Source: Acholoe squamosa (Eukaryota; Annelida; Polychaeta; Phyllodocida; Polynoidae). Taken from it: a stretch of DNA of 64,000 nucleotides. The first letter of the stretch is position 1. Each line of letters opens with the position of its first letter. The stretch covers positions 72,417,762-72,481,761 of the forward strand of contig OX439037.1 in NCBI GenBank assembly GCA_949317995.1, in the 5' to 3' direction. The position numbers and the translations under genes are program-made. Shown one piece after another: positions 11,100 through 22,434 of the stretch. The notes beneath the pieces were generated by a model that did not search any database, was not told where the DNA came from, and worked only from the letters and a program-made list of their open reading frames with translations.

Positions 11100-12830
11100 G
11101 GGGTAGGATCTTACCTGTTTTCAACTGTAAGTCTGAGCATTACTAGAAGTGAATTTGTTCGAACAGTTTCCTGTCCCTGGGGCGGACAAATGAAAAAACA
11201 AACAAACATGTGAAATGGGAAATGTTTTTAATATGGAAATCTATAAAATGATAACTCCCTAAATCTATAAATCCCTAAATATATATACTTATTTTTATAT
11301 ATTATATCTGCATGGTCATGACCTGCCGGATATGGCGGTGTTTGTCCCATCCTTAACCCACCAACGTCCACAGATGTCAAACAAAAGAAATCACTCTATA
11401 TACATGGACGATGTAATTCATAGGTAATGTTGAATTAGCACAATCATATAGAACCCATACGATGCACTTTACACGACCTCCCACGTCCACATCCAACCTG
11501 CCCTGGATAATGGAGAGAGGTATATATAAATGTATGCCACAAAATGTATATAGGTGATTTGATTTTTGTTTTGCTTTGGCACTGGATATTGATAGAACAT
11601 TCCTTATAGCATTATGGTGCAGCCCCCCAACCTACCTCCCCCCGCCATTCCCCAAGGCATACCGATCGGTCTTGCAGTAAATGGAGGACTGGCAATAGGC
11701 TGCATAGCTCAAACTGACTGCATTCTCCTAATAATGTCCAACAGTTGTGTTTTGTCACTCTTCCCCAGGCACCAACAATGTTCTGTCATATAATTATGTG
11801 GAATTCCATATACCACTACTAGCTTGAAGTACCTGATCTCTCATCTGCGTTCCTACATATTAAAGAGTCAATGAAATCCGTAGGGTAAAAATCCCTACCA
11901 TAGTCAGTGCTTTGATACACTGATTCAATTCACCAGTAATGAAAAAAGTCAGCATAAAAAACGTCGACTATGTTTGCTGGGCCAGATTGGAGATGACAGA
12001 TAGTACATACTACAACAGAAAGGGTTTGGAAAAGGTTCTCTAAAATATCTAGTTTCAGCAACCTGCTTTTCAAATTGGTTGGATTGTAAAGTAGACATTT
12101 TAAGCTGAGACAGTTGAAACAAATCAAAACATTCCAAGTACATGAAGTATCAATGGTAAAAAGTGCCCGCAAGCCTATATATATGTGAGTACACCTTTCC
12201 CCATTTTTAAACAGCAGCTTCCTCTGTCTCTCTGTGCGAGTATTAGAGAAACCGAGATCCTCAGCCTTCACCTCAACCTTTTCTTGTTCCTTCACTGTTC
12301 TATAAGTTGGGCCTATATTGGTGTTGTGGGAGATTGCGCAGCTATAACCTTAGTGCGTTATCAGAGTTAGCGCTTGTACCAGTAAGCCCCTAAGAATTTC
12401 GCAGTGAATGAAGGTAATTTTCTAGCTACCTATAAGGAACTTTCATTTGCCGGGTGTCCGCCCATCTCCCCACCCCTTTTCCCATCCTTCCGACCCTGTG
12501 CCTCTGTCCATCATAGTTGCCTTCCCTTTCACTCCCTTCCTCAGGGATGGGCAGCTGTCGCATTGTCGCAGAGACCTTGTAAAATGCGACAGTGACATGG
12601 GGCATGATATCAGCTTTCTAAATCTGAAAGAATCTTCTAAATATTCCAATTAGAGCCAAAGTTATGCCCTTCTCAATAGATTTGTTTGGGGACCGTTTAT
12701 GTATGACACCTGGGTCAGTACTGACCGTCTTTGTTGTCAATAAAAGATATTAATATTATTAATCACATATGCACTAAGGGGGGGGGGGCAATGTGGAGGG
12801 TTTGGCCTTTGTGGCATGTGTATAGTGTAT
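11100..12830. other. Gene-free stretch, nothing recognised
   Basis: The longest frame is a 121-codon minus-strand ORF (11930-12295) that I cannot relate to a family and that overlaps ORFs on both strands. No repeats or splice-supported exons were seen. Confidence 0.35.
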
Positions 12831-12834
12831 GCAC

Positions 12835-13095
12835 AGGAGGGTCTTGCCAAAAGAGAAGTGAGAACCCAAAAAGAAAACATGCACATTTTCGTATTGCTAA
12901 AAGATTGTTTGGATAATCGTTTAGATGAAACGTGCACATTTTTTTTTCACTTCTCAAAAACAGTTTTCCATGCATTCTGCTGTAATTCTTTTGTCAACAC
13001 TATGAAAACGTGTTAGGCCATACACGTTTTCCTCAGCACTCTCTGAACATTTTTTAGAAAAGTTCTTCCTCGCCTTCTTTTGGCAAGACCCTCCT
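12835..13095. mobile_element. 261-bp inverted-repeat element (MITE-like)
   Basis: The left end is AGGAGGGTCTTGCCAAAAGA. The right end at 13074-13095 is its reverse complement (TTTTGGCAAGACCCTCCT). The internal sequence is AT-rich with TGCACATTTTTT and ACACGTTTTC blocks. No target duplication is obvious. Confidence 0.6.
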
Positions 13096-13352
13096 GATGT
13101 ACTTTGAGTCTAACTAAATTTGGGGTATTCCACCTTGAACTAAGTGTTATTGGTGGTACATTGATGAATATAGGTACTCCTGAGACTGAATGGTATACAT
13201 TACATTTGTTTCTTTTATAAAAAGAGGGTACTATACAAAATATCCAAATATGTGTAATTTTACCCTGCCCCCATACATCCTTACGCCTTATGGGGGGAGG
13301 AGGGTCAGGGACCTAAGTATGTAAGCAGGTGGGGTAGCTCCAATGCGTACAT

Positions 13353-13392
13353 GGTGTAATAGGCCGGGGGCTGATAGGGCCCACCATGCACC
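13353..13392. repeat. Short repeat, inverted match to the duplication spacer at 15651-15690
   Basis: GGCCGGGGGCTGATAGGGCC with about 10 bp on each side recurs in reverse complement between the two copies of the 762-bp duplication. Confidence 0.6.
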
Positions 13393-14204
13393 CCGCCACA
13401 TCCCAACGCGACGGGTATTTTTTCAATCATTAGGGTTCCCTGAACAAGATTCAAGATGTTAACATTGATTATCTTGGGATGCACTTCCGTTTTTGGCTCA
13501 ATATCCATGTGCGGGTTCAGACCACTTTTGGGTCAATTTTGGTACCATGTTATTCAAGGGGTATGCTCAATCCCTAAGCTCTAAGACTATTTTACATTGT
13601 CTGGATCCTGAAGCTATTTGTCTTGTTGGAAGGAAGACATAATAAGCTTTTCATTAAGCCCTAATACATGTTTTTAAGTTCAGATTTGAGTGTACCAGAC
13701 AGTGGTGAAGACGGAAGATTGAAATTACAAAGTTCCTTTTTTTTACTGAAAATCTTAAATGCGCTCCAGATACATCTATAAAACTTGCCCGTATCCCTCT
13801 CTAAGCACAATGTCTAATATGATTTATGTAGGCTAAACCTCTCTGAGAATTATGAGACATTTTGCAGAAATCCTTGATGACTATGATGCACGTTATTGCC
13901 TTGGATGCAAAGACACTACCTTGAGCGAATACGATGCTGTTCCATTTCAATAATCTCCCTCTTTATGTAAATGGATGTTTTTCCATGTTGAATCTTTATC
14001 CATTCTCCTGATTTTTATGCTAAAAAGAGTGCTGATTAAGAATATGCGTGTTTCTACTTCATAAAATTTAATGGCGAGGCTGCGTATGGCTGAAATTCAA
14101 AATGGCCTACAATAGATTCAGATGTCACTTTGAATTACATAAATGTGCAGTCTAGAAAGTATTTGTTAGGTCCTACCCCCTATAAATCAGCTTAGTAGAA
14201 TACA

Positions 14205-14740
14205 GTACTGCTTTTGTTTTGTTGCTAAGTGATATGGTTGCCTAGCAACAGCAGCTTTGCATAGCAACCAAGCCTGAAAATATGCTTGAATGCTCATATA
14301 TGCATGGTTTCCTTTCAGCAACATACTCCCCTGATGTAAACTTGTATATAATTCTTCTGTGACTTCCATCATAGACTAGGAATATAGGTGATAAAAGGTT
14401 GCTAGGTTGTGTGGTGGCCTAGCAATAGCAGTTTGCATAGCAACAATGTCTAGATTCATACCTGTAGGCATACACTATGGCTTGTGCATAGTCTCCCCTC
14501 AAGGACATAGTTTACTGATTTCAAATTGCATATAGCTCCCTTATGCACATCACATAGTATGAACATAGGTAGAAATGATTGCTATGTCATGTGGTTGCCT
14601 AGCAACTGCAACTTTACATAGAACCCCATGTCCAAATCTATTTAGATAGTCACAGATAAGTGTATGGTCTCGCCTCAGGGATGTATTGCAACATACAGTT
14701 CTTAATAGTAGCGTAGGTTGGGAAAAGGAACCTTGATGGT
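14205..14740. repeat. Three ~179-bp tandem units with GTTGCCTAGCAAC palindromes
   Basis: Unit starts carry GTTGCTA..GT(G/C)ATGTGGTTGCCTAGCAACAGCAG..GCATAGCAAC (14221, about 14399 and 14578), followed by a region with CATA(C/G)TCYCCTC and AATATAGGT. GTTGCCTAGCAAC at 14237-14249 and 14594-14606 fits the X-box consensus bound by RFX factors. The middle unit has two changes. Confidence 0.6.
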
Positions 14741-14884
14741 AAAGGGCATAGTCATGATTATGCTAGAGCATTGTTCAAATAGAATAGAGATCTGGATAGG
14801 AACTACAGGCTTACTTACCCTTGCTGGGGATGATGAGTGCTAGGATCATTGAACAGACCTCAAATGACAGATAATTTTTACATG

Positions 14885-15646
14885 TACATGTAATTAATCG
14901 ATGGTCCCTTGGTTTCATTCCTGGAATTGTCTTAAAGAAATACATTCCCAAAAACCCTGTAGATACAATTAAAAGTTGGTGTCTTGAAATTCTATGCAGC
15001 AATTTGTTCAACTTACAGTTAGAATCTGAATTTCCTTGGAGCAACTTGTCCTCCAGAATAAACTTTTTGATTTTTATTTTGCTTTGAGGCCCAATAAGCT
15101 AGGGCTGAAACTCCTGCATCGATTTGGGATAATGTATGAAGTCCCCCCATCCCCTAGAACATACCAATTTAATTCAAATCTTAAATGTAGAATTTGAAAA
15201 TCTTCTTGGTGCATTCTGCCTCCAAATTACCTAGATCAAACTCATTTCAAAAGCAAGATCTAAAAATCTTCTTGGACCAAGCTCCATCCAAATCCTCTAA
15301 ATCACACCAATTTCAAAGTTTGAATTAGAAAACTTTCTTTGGTTTATTTACCACGTAAATCTAAGAACACATCAACTTAGAATTACTGATAGGACAAGAA
15401 AATTTCTAGGAGGAATATGCCCCCAAAACTTCTGTCACACTTATTTTAAAGGTAAAGATTTGAATAACCTTGCAGCAACTTGCCTCCTGAATCTAAAAAA
15501 TGACATCGTTGTGAGGTATAATCTGGACGTTTTCTTATAATGCTCATCCTCTAAATTGTCTAAAACACAGAAGTCACAATCAGATGTTTTTGAACCATAT
15601 ACATAAAACACCAATTTAGAAGAGTCTAAAAGTTATTTTGGAGCAT
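14885..15646. repeat. 762-bp direct duplication, copy 1
   Basis: Matches 15716-16477 with a constant offset of 831 bp and only about ten substitutions that I can see (~98-99% identity), so it is recent. It has no gene. A 77-codon minus-strand ORF here is not recognised. Confidence 0.9.
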
Positions 15647-15715
15647 AGGGGGTACATGGTGGGCCCTATCAGCCCCCGGCCTATAACAGGGGGGTCAAAT
15701 TTTGGCCAAAAAATG

Positions 15716-16477
15716 TACATGTAAATAATCAATGGTCCCTTGGTTTCATTCCTGGAATTGTCTTAAAGAAATACATTCCCAAAAACCCTGTAGATACAAT
15801 TAAAAGTTGGTGTCTTGAAATTCTATGCAGCAATTTGTTCAACTTGCAGTTAGAATCTGAATTTCCTTGGAGCAACTTGTCCTCCAGAATAAACTTTTTG
15901 ATTTTTATTTTGCTTTGAGGCCCAATAAGCTAGGGCTGAAACTCCTGCATCAATTTGGGATAATGTATGAAGTCCCCCCATCCCCTAGAACATACCAATT
16001 TAATTCAAATCTTAAATGTAGAATTTGAAAATCTTCTTGGTGCATTCTGCCTCCAAATTACCTAGATCAAACTCATTTCAAAAGCAAGATCTAAAAATCT
16101 TCTTGGACCAAGCTCCATCCAAATCCTCTAAATCACACCAATTTCAAAGTTTGAATTAGAAAACTTTCTTTGGTTTATTTACCACGTAAATCTAAGAACA
16201 CATCAACTTAGAATTACTGATAGGACAAGAAAATTTCTAGGAGGAATATGCCCCCAAAACTTCTGTCACACTTATTTTAAAGGTAAAAATTTGAATAACC
16301 TTGCAGCAACTTGCCTCCTGAATCTAAAAAATGACACCGTTGTGAGGTATAATCTGGACATTTTCTTATACTGCTCATCCTCTAAATTGTCTAAAACACA
16401 GAAGTCACAATCAAATGTTTTTGAACCATATACATAAAACACCAATTTAGAAGAGTCTGAAAGTTATTTTGGAGCAT
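15716..16477. repeat. 762-bp direct duplication, copy 2
   Basis: The second copy of 14885-15646. The ~70-bp spacer between copies (15647-15715) includes a segment matching 13353-13392 in reverse complement, so the duplication join carries sequence from about 2 kb away. Confidence 0.9.
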
Positions 16478-16479
16478 TT

Positions 16480-18200
16480 TGTCTCCAACCCCCCCATAAC
16501 ACACTCATTTTGAAGGTTGAATTTGGAAATTTTCTTAATTAACCAGTTAACTCCCATTAGAACACACCAAGACTTTGAAATATTCTTTGGGGCTATGGCC
16601 CCTCCCAATCACCTAGAATCCATCGATTTCCATGTAGAATCAATAGTTTTCATGGAGCCATTTGACTTCCCCCAATCCAATAGATAACATTCAATCCAAT
16701 TAGACCAATTTGCCTCCCCAATCCCCAAAGAGGATTTATCAGCATCCTACACTCGAGGATCTGAAGGTTTTTCTTGGAGTGATTTGCCCCCTGAATCCTC
16801 TAGAACACGACCAATAGTAGAGGCATAACCTGAGTAATTGGCCCCTTGCAATCCCATGAGCTAGAATCTTTTTTAGAGCGATATGCCTAGAATTTATAAA
16901 ACTAAATTAGCCTCTTTATTAGAGTCTAGATTACACCAGAATGTACCATTTGATGTCTATATTTCAAAATCTTTGGGGGGGGGGGGGAGGAAACGGCCCC
17001 AAGCCCACCCCCTGGGTGTGGCGCTGTGCTTGAACTTGCGACAACTCATGCCACACACATCCCCATTAGGCCTCATCAACAAATCTCTCCCCTCCCACCT
17101 TGGCAAATTACTGGATCCCGATCCTCCCGGAAAGACCTTGCTACAATGAATTGTAGATTTGCTCCAGCACTTTGCTATTTGCCCACCCCTGTTCCTCTGG
17201 CATTTTTACTTGCATGTTGCCTCTGTTCCTTTCCCTCACTCCACTCTACAGGATTGACATGGTATTCATAACATCAAAGTGCTATCAATGTCCATAATGA
17301 TATGGACGTCTCAGCAGTGCACGTTTTACATTTTATGTCATGTTCAGAACAATGGGATATGAATGTCCCTTGGAGCTTCGTATCTCACCCCATCCCGCCT
17401 CGAAATAACTCACTTCCGAATTTCACGGCCAGTAACGTCACCAAAAGTGGCCATAAAAATGTAAATTACCATCCCTCTGTGTCGTTTTTAAATACCTTTG
17501 GACAATTCTGACAAAAATAACATGAAATAAATGGAAAGGTTGACATTGTTCACTCATATTGGGTATACCCAATCCTCACGAATGTTTGCTTATGTATCAA
17601 TATGTATAACAACTTGTATGCTATAATGATCAACACTACTAATCATATGCCTAATAACTGTTAGTCCTTAACACGTACACACGTAGTTTTGTAATTAACC
17701 ACGTGATATTATGATCTCTACACATATATTATAAGTGAAAGTGTAGCCGTAGGCGGTATTCTTGCGTATTGTATCCGCATTTTATCATGGACTGACTCAG
17801 GTCCTAGATGGAGAAAGGGATGGGCTTTACTATTAAAATCAAAACTCGACTGGAAGGGTACAGGTTCTAACATAAAAAGAAAGGTAATTAACTGCCCCCC
17901 CCTTTATTTTCGATTCTAGCAATCATCTTCCAACTCAGTGAGTGACCGCTAAAAAAGAAAAAAATGAACTCAAATAGTGTTTGTTAATTAGACAGATGAT
18001 GACGTGAATTACTGAGGTAGAAATGTTATTTGTTTAGGTCAATTATATATATCAGGAAGCATTCCTTTGAATATTAAAAAAAAAAAAAAAAAAACAACAT
18101 AAGAAGTGATTGACCGGAAGGGGCTGACATTGTTGAGCATGTTTCAAAGTGCAAATCATGTATTAGCCTATACGTCGGTAATAGCTATGAGCCGTAGGCT
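16480..18200. other. Gene-free stretch
   Basis: Degenerate relatives of the 762-bp repeat sequence (TTGAA..TTTTCTTGGAG..CCCCCAATCC) continue to about 16900. After that there is a G12 run at about 16975 and an A18 run at about 18076. I recognise no coding exon. Confidence 0.35.
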
Positions 18201-18202
18201 AC

Positions 18203-18373
18203 CAGTGGCGGATTTAGAGGGGGGGGGGGCGGGGGGCGTCCCCCCTTTCTCCAGTACTTAAGAGTTTAATTACATAATTTATTTTAGATCCCAAATTTTG
18301 CTCAAAAGTAGGGGGTGTGCCCCCTCCTTTTGGGCCGCGCCCCCTCCTTTTCCAAATCCTGGATCCGCCACTG
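18203..18373. mobile_element. hAT-like MITE (CAGTGGCGGATTTAG termini)
   Basis: The left end CAGTGGCGGATTTAG and right end AATCCTGGATCCGCCACTG are inverted repeats of the kind seen in hAT MITEs. The interior holds CCCAAATTTTGCTCAAAA and GCGCCCCCTCCTTTTCC blocks shared by the copies at about 19013, 44215 and 48983. I see no matching 8-bp target duplication. Confidence 0.65.
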
Positions 18374-19012
18374 GCTTTTGCATTATAATGCATGTCCATG
18401 TGATAATGGGATGTTATCAATGCTATTAAGAAATTAAGATATCGCCACTATTGTACTGATGAAAATACAGAGAGTTCTCTATATATTTCGTCTTAGGATT
18501 CTTTCTCTTGCTTGAATTTAGATAAAAAAGAAAAAAGATATAATCTTGTAGAAAATTGACCAATTGATGTCGTAAGAGTTCCCAGTTTTGCCGACTTTGG
18601 GTAATGATATCTCTGTTATCTATATTGGCATCTGTAAATATGCCAGGTTACGGCATGTTGTCTAGGGGGAGATATGAGTGATATCAGTGCATTATGCATT
18701 GGTGCTATGTGTTATGTGTAAGATCTCCTCAAGGGTAACTTGTTGCCAAAATGCACCATTGGTCTTCATGAAACATCAATGCAGTGGTGGCAGGTCTAAT
18801 TGCTAACACCACACAGGGCTGTCCCGCAGTTCTTAAGTGCTCCCCAACTATACTAGGGATCATGACTGTGTGTGACAGGGGGATTCTGACTAGCTGGCTT
18901 GTTGTTCACACATATAAGTGCTCCCCCTTGGCTCAGGCAATTTACTACATATATAGTAAACCGCAGAAGCCTTATTGCAGCACAATGATGACCCTTCTGG
19001 GATGACTCTCAT

Positions 19013-19149
19013 TGGCGGACTAGGGCGGAGGCCGCAGGAGCGCGCGCCCTCTCCTTTTTGTCTGTATTTGGGCCCAAAATCTTCCTTAAAAATAGGGGGT
19101 GCACTCACTTCTCTTGGGCTGCACTCCGCCCTTCTCCAAATCCTGGATC
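19013..19149. mobile_element. Degenerate hAT-like MITE copy
   Basis: ATTGGCGGACTAGGG .. GGGCCCAAAATCTTCC .. CTTCTCCAAATCCTGGATCC matches the 18203-18373 element; the right end is eroded. Confidence 0.5.
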
Positions 19150-20204
19150 CTCTTAACTAAAAGGGAAAAGAATGGATGTACGTCCCCACGACCACGTCTA
19201 AATGCGCCACTGGAGACCCGTTGTATAAGACTGCAGAACTGCATTCGGTGAATCATACCCCTATAGGGTTAACTCAATGATGTTAGGAGTGGTTACATGA
19301 TGGGGTATGTGTAACATGTAAATACACACAATCTGTCCATGTTAGATGAGGCACCTATAGAACATTGTTATCTTGCTGATACCCCCAGGTATCAATCTAT
19401 GACTAAAGTATCAAGCATGAAAAGGTTTTTCCCTCGGGTGGTGTGCTGTAAAAGTTTGGGTTTTTGAGTTTGAACATTTCTATTGACTGAACAATAATAC
19501 ACGACACTTTTCATGGAACGCCAAAATAAGAATGAATAGAAGAAAAAAGTGTCATACTTTATCGAGGTCGATATCCTTATCATGTATACGGCAGGTTTCG
19601 GCAGTAATGTGGGGCTAAATAACAAAATTAAGTCCAGTTTACAAACACTATATATCTACTGTAGCAATATTATAAACAAGTACCCTGCAATAGAGTCACT
19701 GAATGAGTTAGATAAAACTACATTATTTTAATAAAACATTATCAAAATCCTATGGCCAGTCCTATATGTTTACCTAGGTATGGTTACCTAAACAAAGAAC
19801 TTTATTTAGTCCTAAGCTCGGCTAGAGAGGAATGTCAGGGTAATAGGATAATACATGGACAATACGATAAATCCATGTTATATATATCCCTCTTTGAACG
19901 GGACTTCTATCATAATCCTATTTGCCCATGAAATGTATACCGTGATTATGAATTATTGATAACAACTAGCGATATTATCATTCCCATTCTTAAATCTCAA
20001 TGAATATGCCATAGACTTAGCTAAGTATGACAGGGGAGAATGTATCTACATAATTATGGTTATGTTCATGCATGTCCATGTCACTTGTCCATGACAACTA
20101 GGTTTACACCCGGGCCTCCTTAGAACACTTAATAAAGTAGTCATTCTTGCCTGACGGTAGCAAAGCAAGGATGCTCGCATGGGTTACAGGAGGGCGTAGG
20201 ATTA

Positions 20205-20365
20205 GGCTTGGCTGGCTAACTTAAAAGGGTCTAAATCTCCTCTTTTCTATCCCCTTTGTGTGTCTGGTGCACATGTTTTGCGTGGGCACAGACACATTCA
20301 TCAATAATCAATTGATGTATAACGTAGTTTTCTTGCAATGGATATGACCAACAATGCATACTTCT
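20205..20365 (+). mobile_element. SINE copy, 3'-truncated (ACTC family)
   Basis: AACTTAAAAGGGTCTAAATC, CTATCCCCTTTGTGTGTCTGG, GCACATG..TGGGCACAGACACATTC and TAGTTTTCTTGCAATGGATATGA line up with the complete copy at 58584-58771. The GGCGTTAAAC-(ACTC)n tail is missing. Confidence 0.6.
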
Positions 20366-20369
20366 CTAG

Positions 20370-21588
20370 AAGAATTGTCCCAGTAGTCTCTTCCCTGTGA
20401 AGAATGCCGTTGGCGACACTGTCTATATGGGGAGATATAATTGCAGTGCATAATGTTCAATCAAAAACGAGTTTTTCATCTATTCACAATATATCTGAAA
20501 TAGCACTATTCCTATATATCTCCGACAGTCACAACAAAAAAGTACGCACAGTGTACAACAGAACACAGTAGAATTGTGGAAGTAACGTACATACATGTAG
20601 TTTATAAATCATAGTATAAATCAAAGCCCTCTATGCATTTGAGATTTGTTATTCAGATAGAGAAATGCAGACAAAAGTATTGTCTGCAGATCGATTTAAG
20701 TGAGACAATAATATATATGGAGCCACTACATTTGAATGTTGCCGATACTTGTACATAGGGGCCCTCTCATCTCATTGATAATGGGTATTGAATATGTTCA
20801 TATGCACTCAATCCGGGTGTACATTTATATGACGCAGTTGGTGGTCTAAATCTGGAACTATTTGCTTTCGATCTTTATGAATCAACAAGGGGAAGCAATA
20901 CCATCTTGGTATATCATTATTGCAGAAGAAATCGCGGTATTGGGATATTTTATCAATTACAGAAAAGTAATGATATTTTATCAATGTTTAAAGTTACATC
21001 TCGGTGATAATATGCAATCAAATTTTTATACATGCAGATTTTTTTTTTTTTAAAGAAAGAAAGAAAAAAGACATAATTTCTTCCTACGTATTTGAACATA
21101 ATTAGCTCTACAGGAAGCACTGTTAGCTAGAATATCTGTTATCCAATGGCTGCGGCACACAAATATCAATTGCCCTTTCCTATATTCTCTGGAATAACTC
21201 ACATTTCTCGACGACCTTATCATTTGATCCAGCACGCATTGACTGACATATGTCGTTGTAAACATGTACAATGTACATAAAGCATATCGTGTCATGATTT
21301 TATACTATCAGGAGAAAATAATCATGAGAAATATAACACTTTCCCGAAGTAGACAGCCAGCTTTTAAAATGAGCTATATGAACAGTACTGCGCATGTCTG
21401 TATCTCCTAATTAGAAGTTAGATAAAATCGATCCATAATACATCCGTATACATGATATCCCTCTCTCCTTATATAGATTCTCATACATGTGTACACGCAT
21501 ACCTTGAGGGTCCTCACACCAAAACAGGACCCATGCCCCTTGATGTCTAAGAGGTGGGTATGGTGTGGTCATTGGGCACCTTACTAAG
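20370..21588. other. Gene-free AT-rich stretch
   Basis: Only short ORFs and a T12 run near 21040. Nothing recognised. Confidence 0.35.
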
Positions 21589-21590
21589 CT

Positions 21591-21685
21591 ATTAATGTAT
21601 AGATATTCTGGGACGAGGTAAGGTTTGCTTGAAATATTCGCCCAACAAGCTAACCTCACAGAGTCCAGAATATCTATGCATTAAT
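21591..21685. repeat. Inverted repeat upstream of exon-pair locus 1
   Basis: ATTAATGTATAGATATTCTG at 21591-21610 is answered by CAGAATATCTATGCATTAAT at 21666-21685. The loop is about 50 nt. A stronger palindrome lies at the same relative place at locus 2 (54581-54656). Confidence 0.6.
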
Positions 21686-21832
21686 GCGTTTATCACACTT
21701 ATTCATCTATTATGTATTAATTTCTTACCTTATAACCCCAGAATTAATCCATGAGAAGACATTTTGTAAGTGCATGCGATCCACTCGATTTGCCAAGCCG
21801 TCGTGGCCATGTTGTCACTCTGCCCGACATAC

Positions 21833-22016
21833 CTCCACCTTTACACATATTTTTCTGGTATAATCCAAGCATGTCAAGTCCTGTATTTCTAGCATTGCCA
21901 AATATACGATCTCTAGTTGGTGTTCGCCTACATTTTGTATCCATTTTCTTATAAATAAATAAGAATCCATTGATTTTCAATAGTGATCCAAAGCACACGG
22001 CCCGGTACGCGGCCAT
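21833..22016 (-). CDS. Exon-like ORF (a) of a KINGFLFI family, minus strand of divergent pair 1
   Basis: ATG (in CGAAATGG) at 22016, 61 codons plus one base, then a GAG|GTATGT donor at 21832-21831. Residue 14 begins KINGFLFI, followed by YKKM, and Cys58-Lys59 sits just before the donor. ORF (b) on the other strand starts 61 bp away and shares M-A, Arg5 or nearby Arg, S-L at 11-12, KINGFLFI at 14 and Cys58-Lys59. The length equals copy (c) exactly (184 nt). I do not recognise the protein. The KINGFLFI stretch is conserved even at silent sites, so nucleotide-level constraint or common origin in a mobile element is an alternative. Confidence 0.35.
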
Positions 22017-22077
22017 TTCGTCGAAGCGGGGAGGTGCCCGGATGTAAAAACTAGGTCAACTAGGTGTCAAACAAGGA

Positions 22078-22260
22078 ATGGCTGTACGGCGAGGGTGCCG
22101 ACACATATCGCTATGGAAAATCAATGGATTCTTATTTATTTTGAAGAAAATGGAGGAATTAGGCATGGCATGTTCATATAGGATATCTAAGAAAGTTTCC
22201 CTGTTAATAACTCCAACTGGCACCATTGATTTCTATGCTAACGAGGTCTGTAAACATCAG
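22078..22260 (+). CDS. Exon-like ORF (b) of the KINGFLFI family, plus strand of divergent pair 1
   Basis: ATG at 22078, 61 codons, then CATCAG|GTATGT, a strong donor at 22261. KINGFLFI starts at residue 14, as in (a) and (c). KKM follows, then YRISKKVSLL (resembling RLSKDMNLL of copy c), and Cys58-Lys59-His. The intergenic gap to the minus-strand ATG of (a) is 61 bp and rather CpG-rich, which would suit a bidirectional promoter. A tRNA-like sequence lies 50 bp inside the putative intron. Downstream exons were not identified. Confidence 0.35.
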
Positions 22261-22312
22261 GTATGTCAGACAACTTTTTCATATCTTCCATGTGTATTGA
22301 TTTCCACCACCG

Positions 22313-22378
22313 GTCGGCTTGGTATAGTGGACAGCGAGCTCATCTCCTGCCCCAGCAGCCGGGGATCAATTCCCCATT
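22313..22378 (+). ncRNA. tRNA-like sequence (degenerate; SINE head or tRNA relic)
   Basis: A-box-like TTGGTATAGTGG and B-box-like GGGGATCAATTCCCC are spaced as in a tRNA. The acceptor stem does not pair convincingly, so this is probably not a working tRNA. The block GACTTTGTATA follows about 45 bp later, as it does after the tRNA-like sequence at 55281-55345. Confidence 0.4.
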
Positions 22379-22434
22379 GAACCTAAACGGTTTTAACAGG
22401 AAATTAATGGCGTGGTTGACTTTGTATACTTTGC

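Noticed and set aside
11930..12295. 121-codon minus-strand ORF
   Set aside because: No recognisable domain, overlaps ORFs on both strands, and no splice-site support.
22313..22378. Functional tRNA gene
   Set aside because: A/B-box-like words are present but the acceptor and anticodon stems do not pair well.
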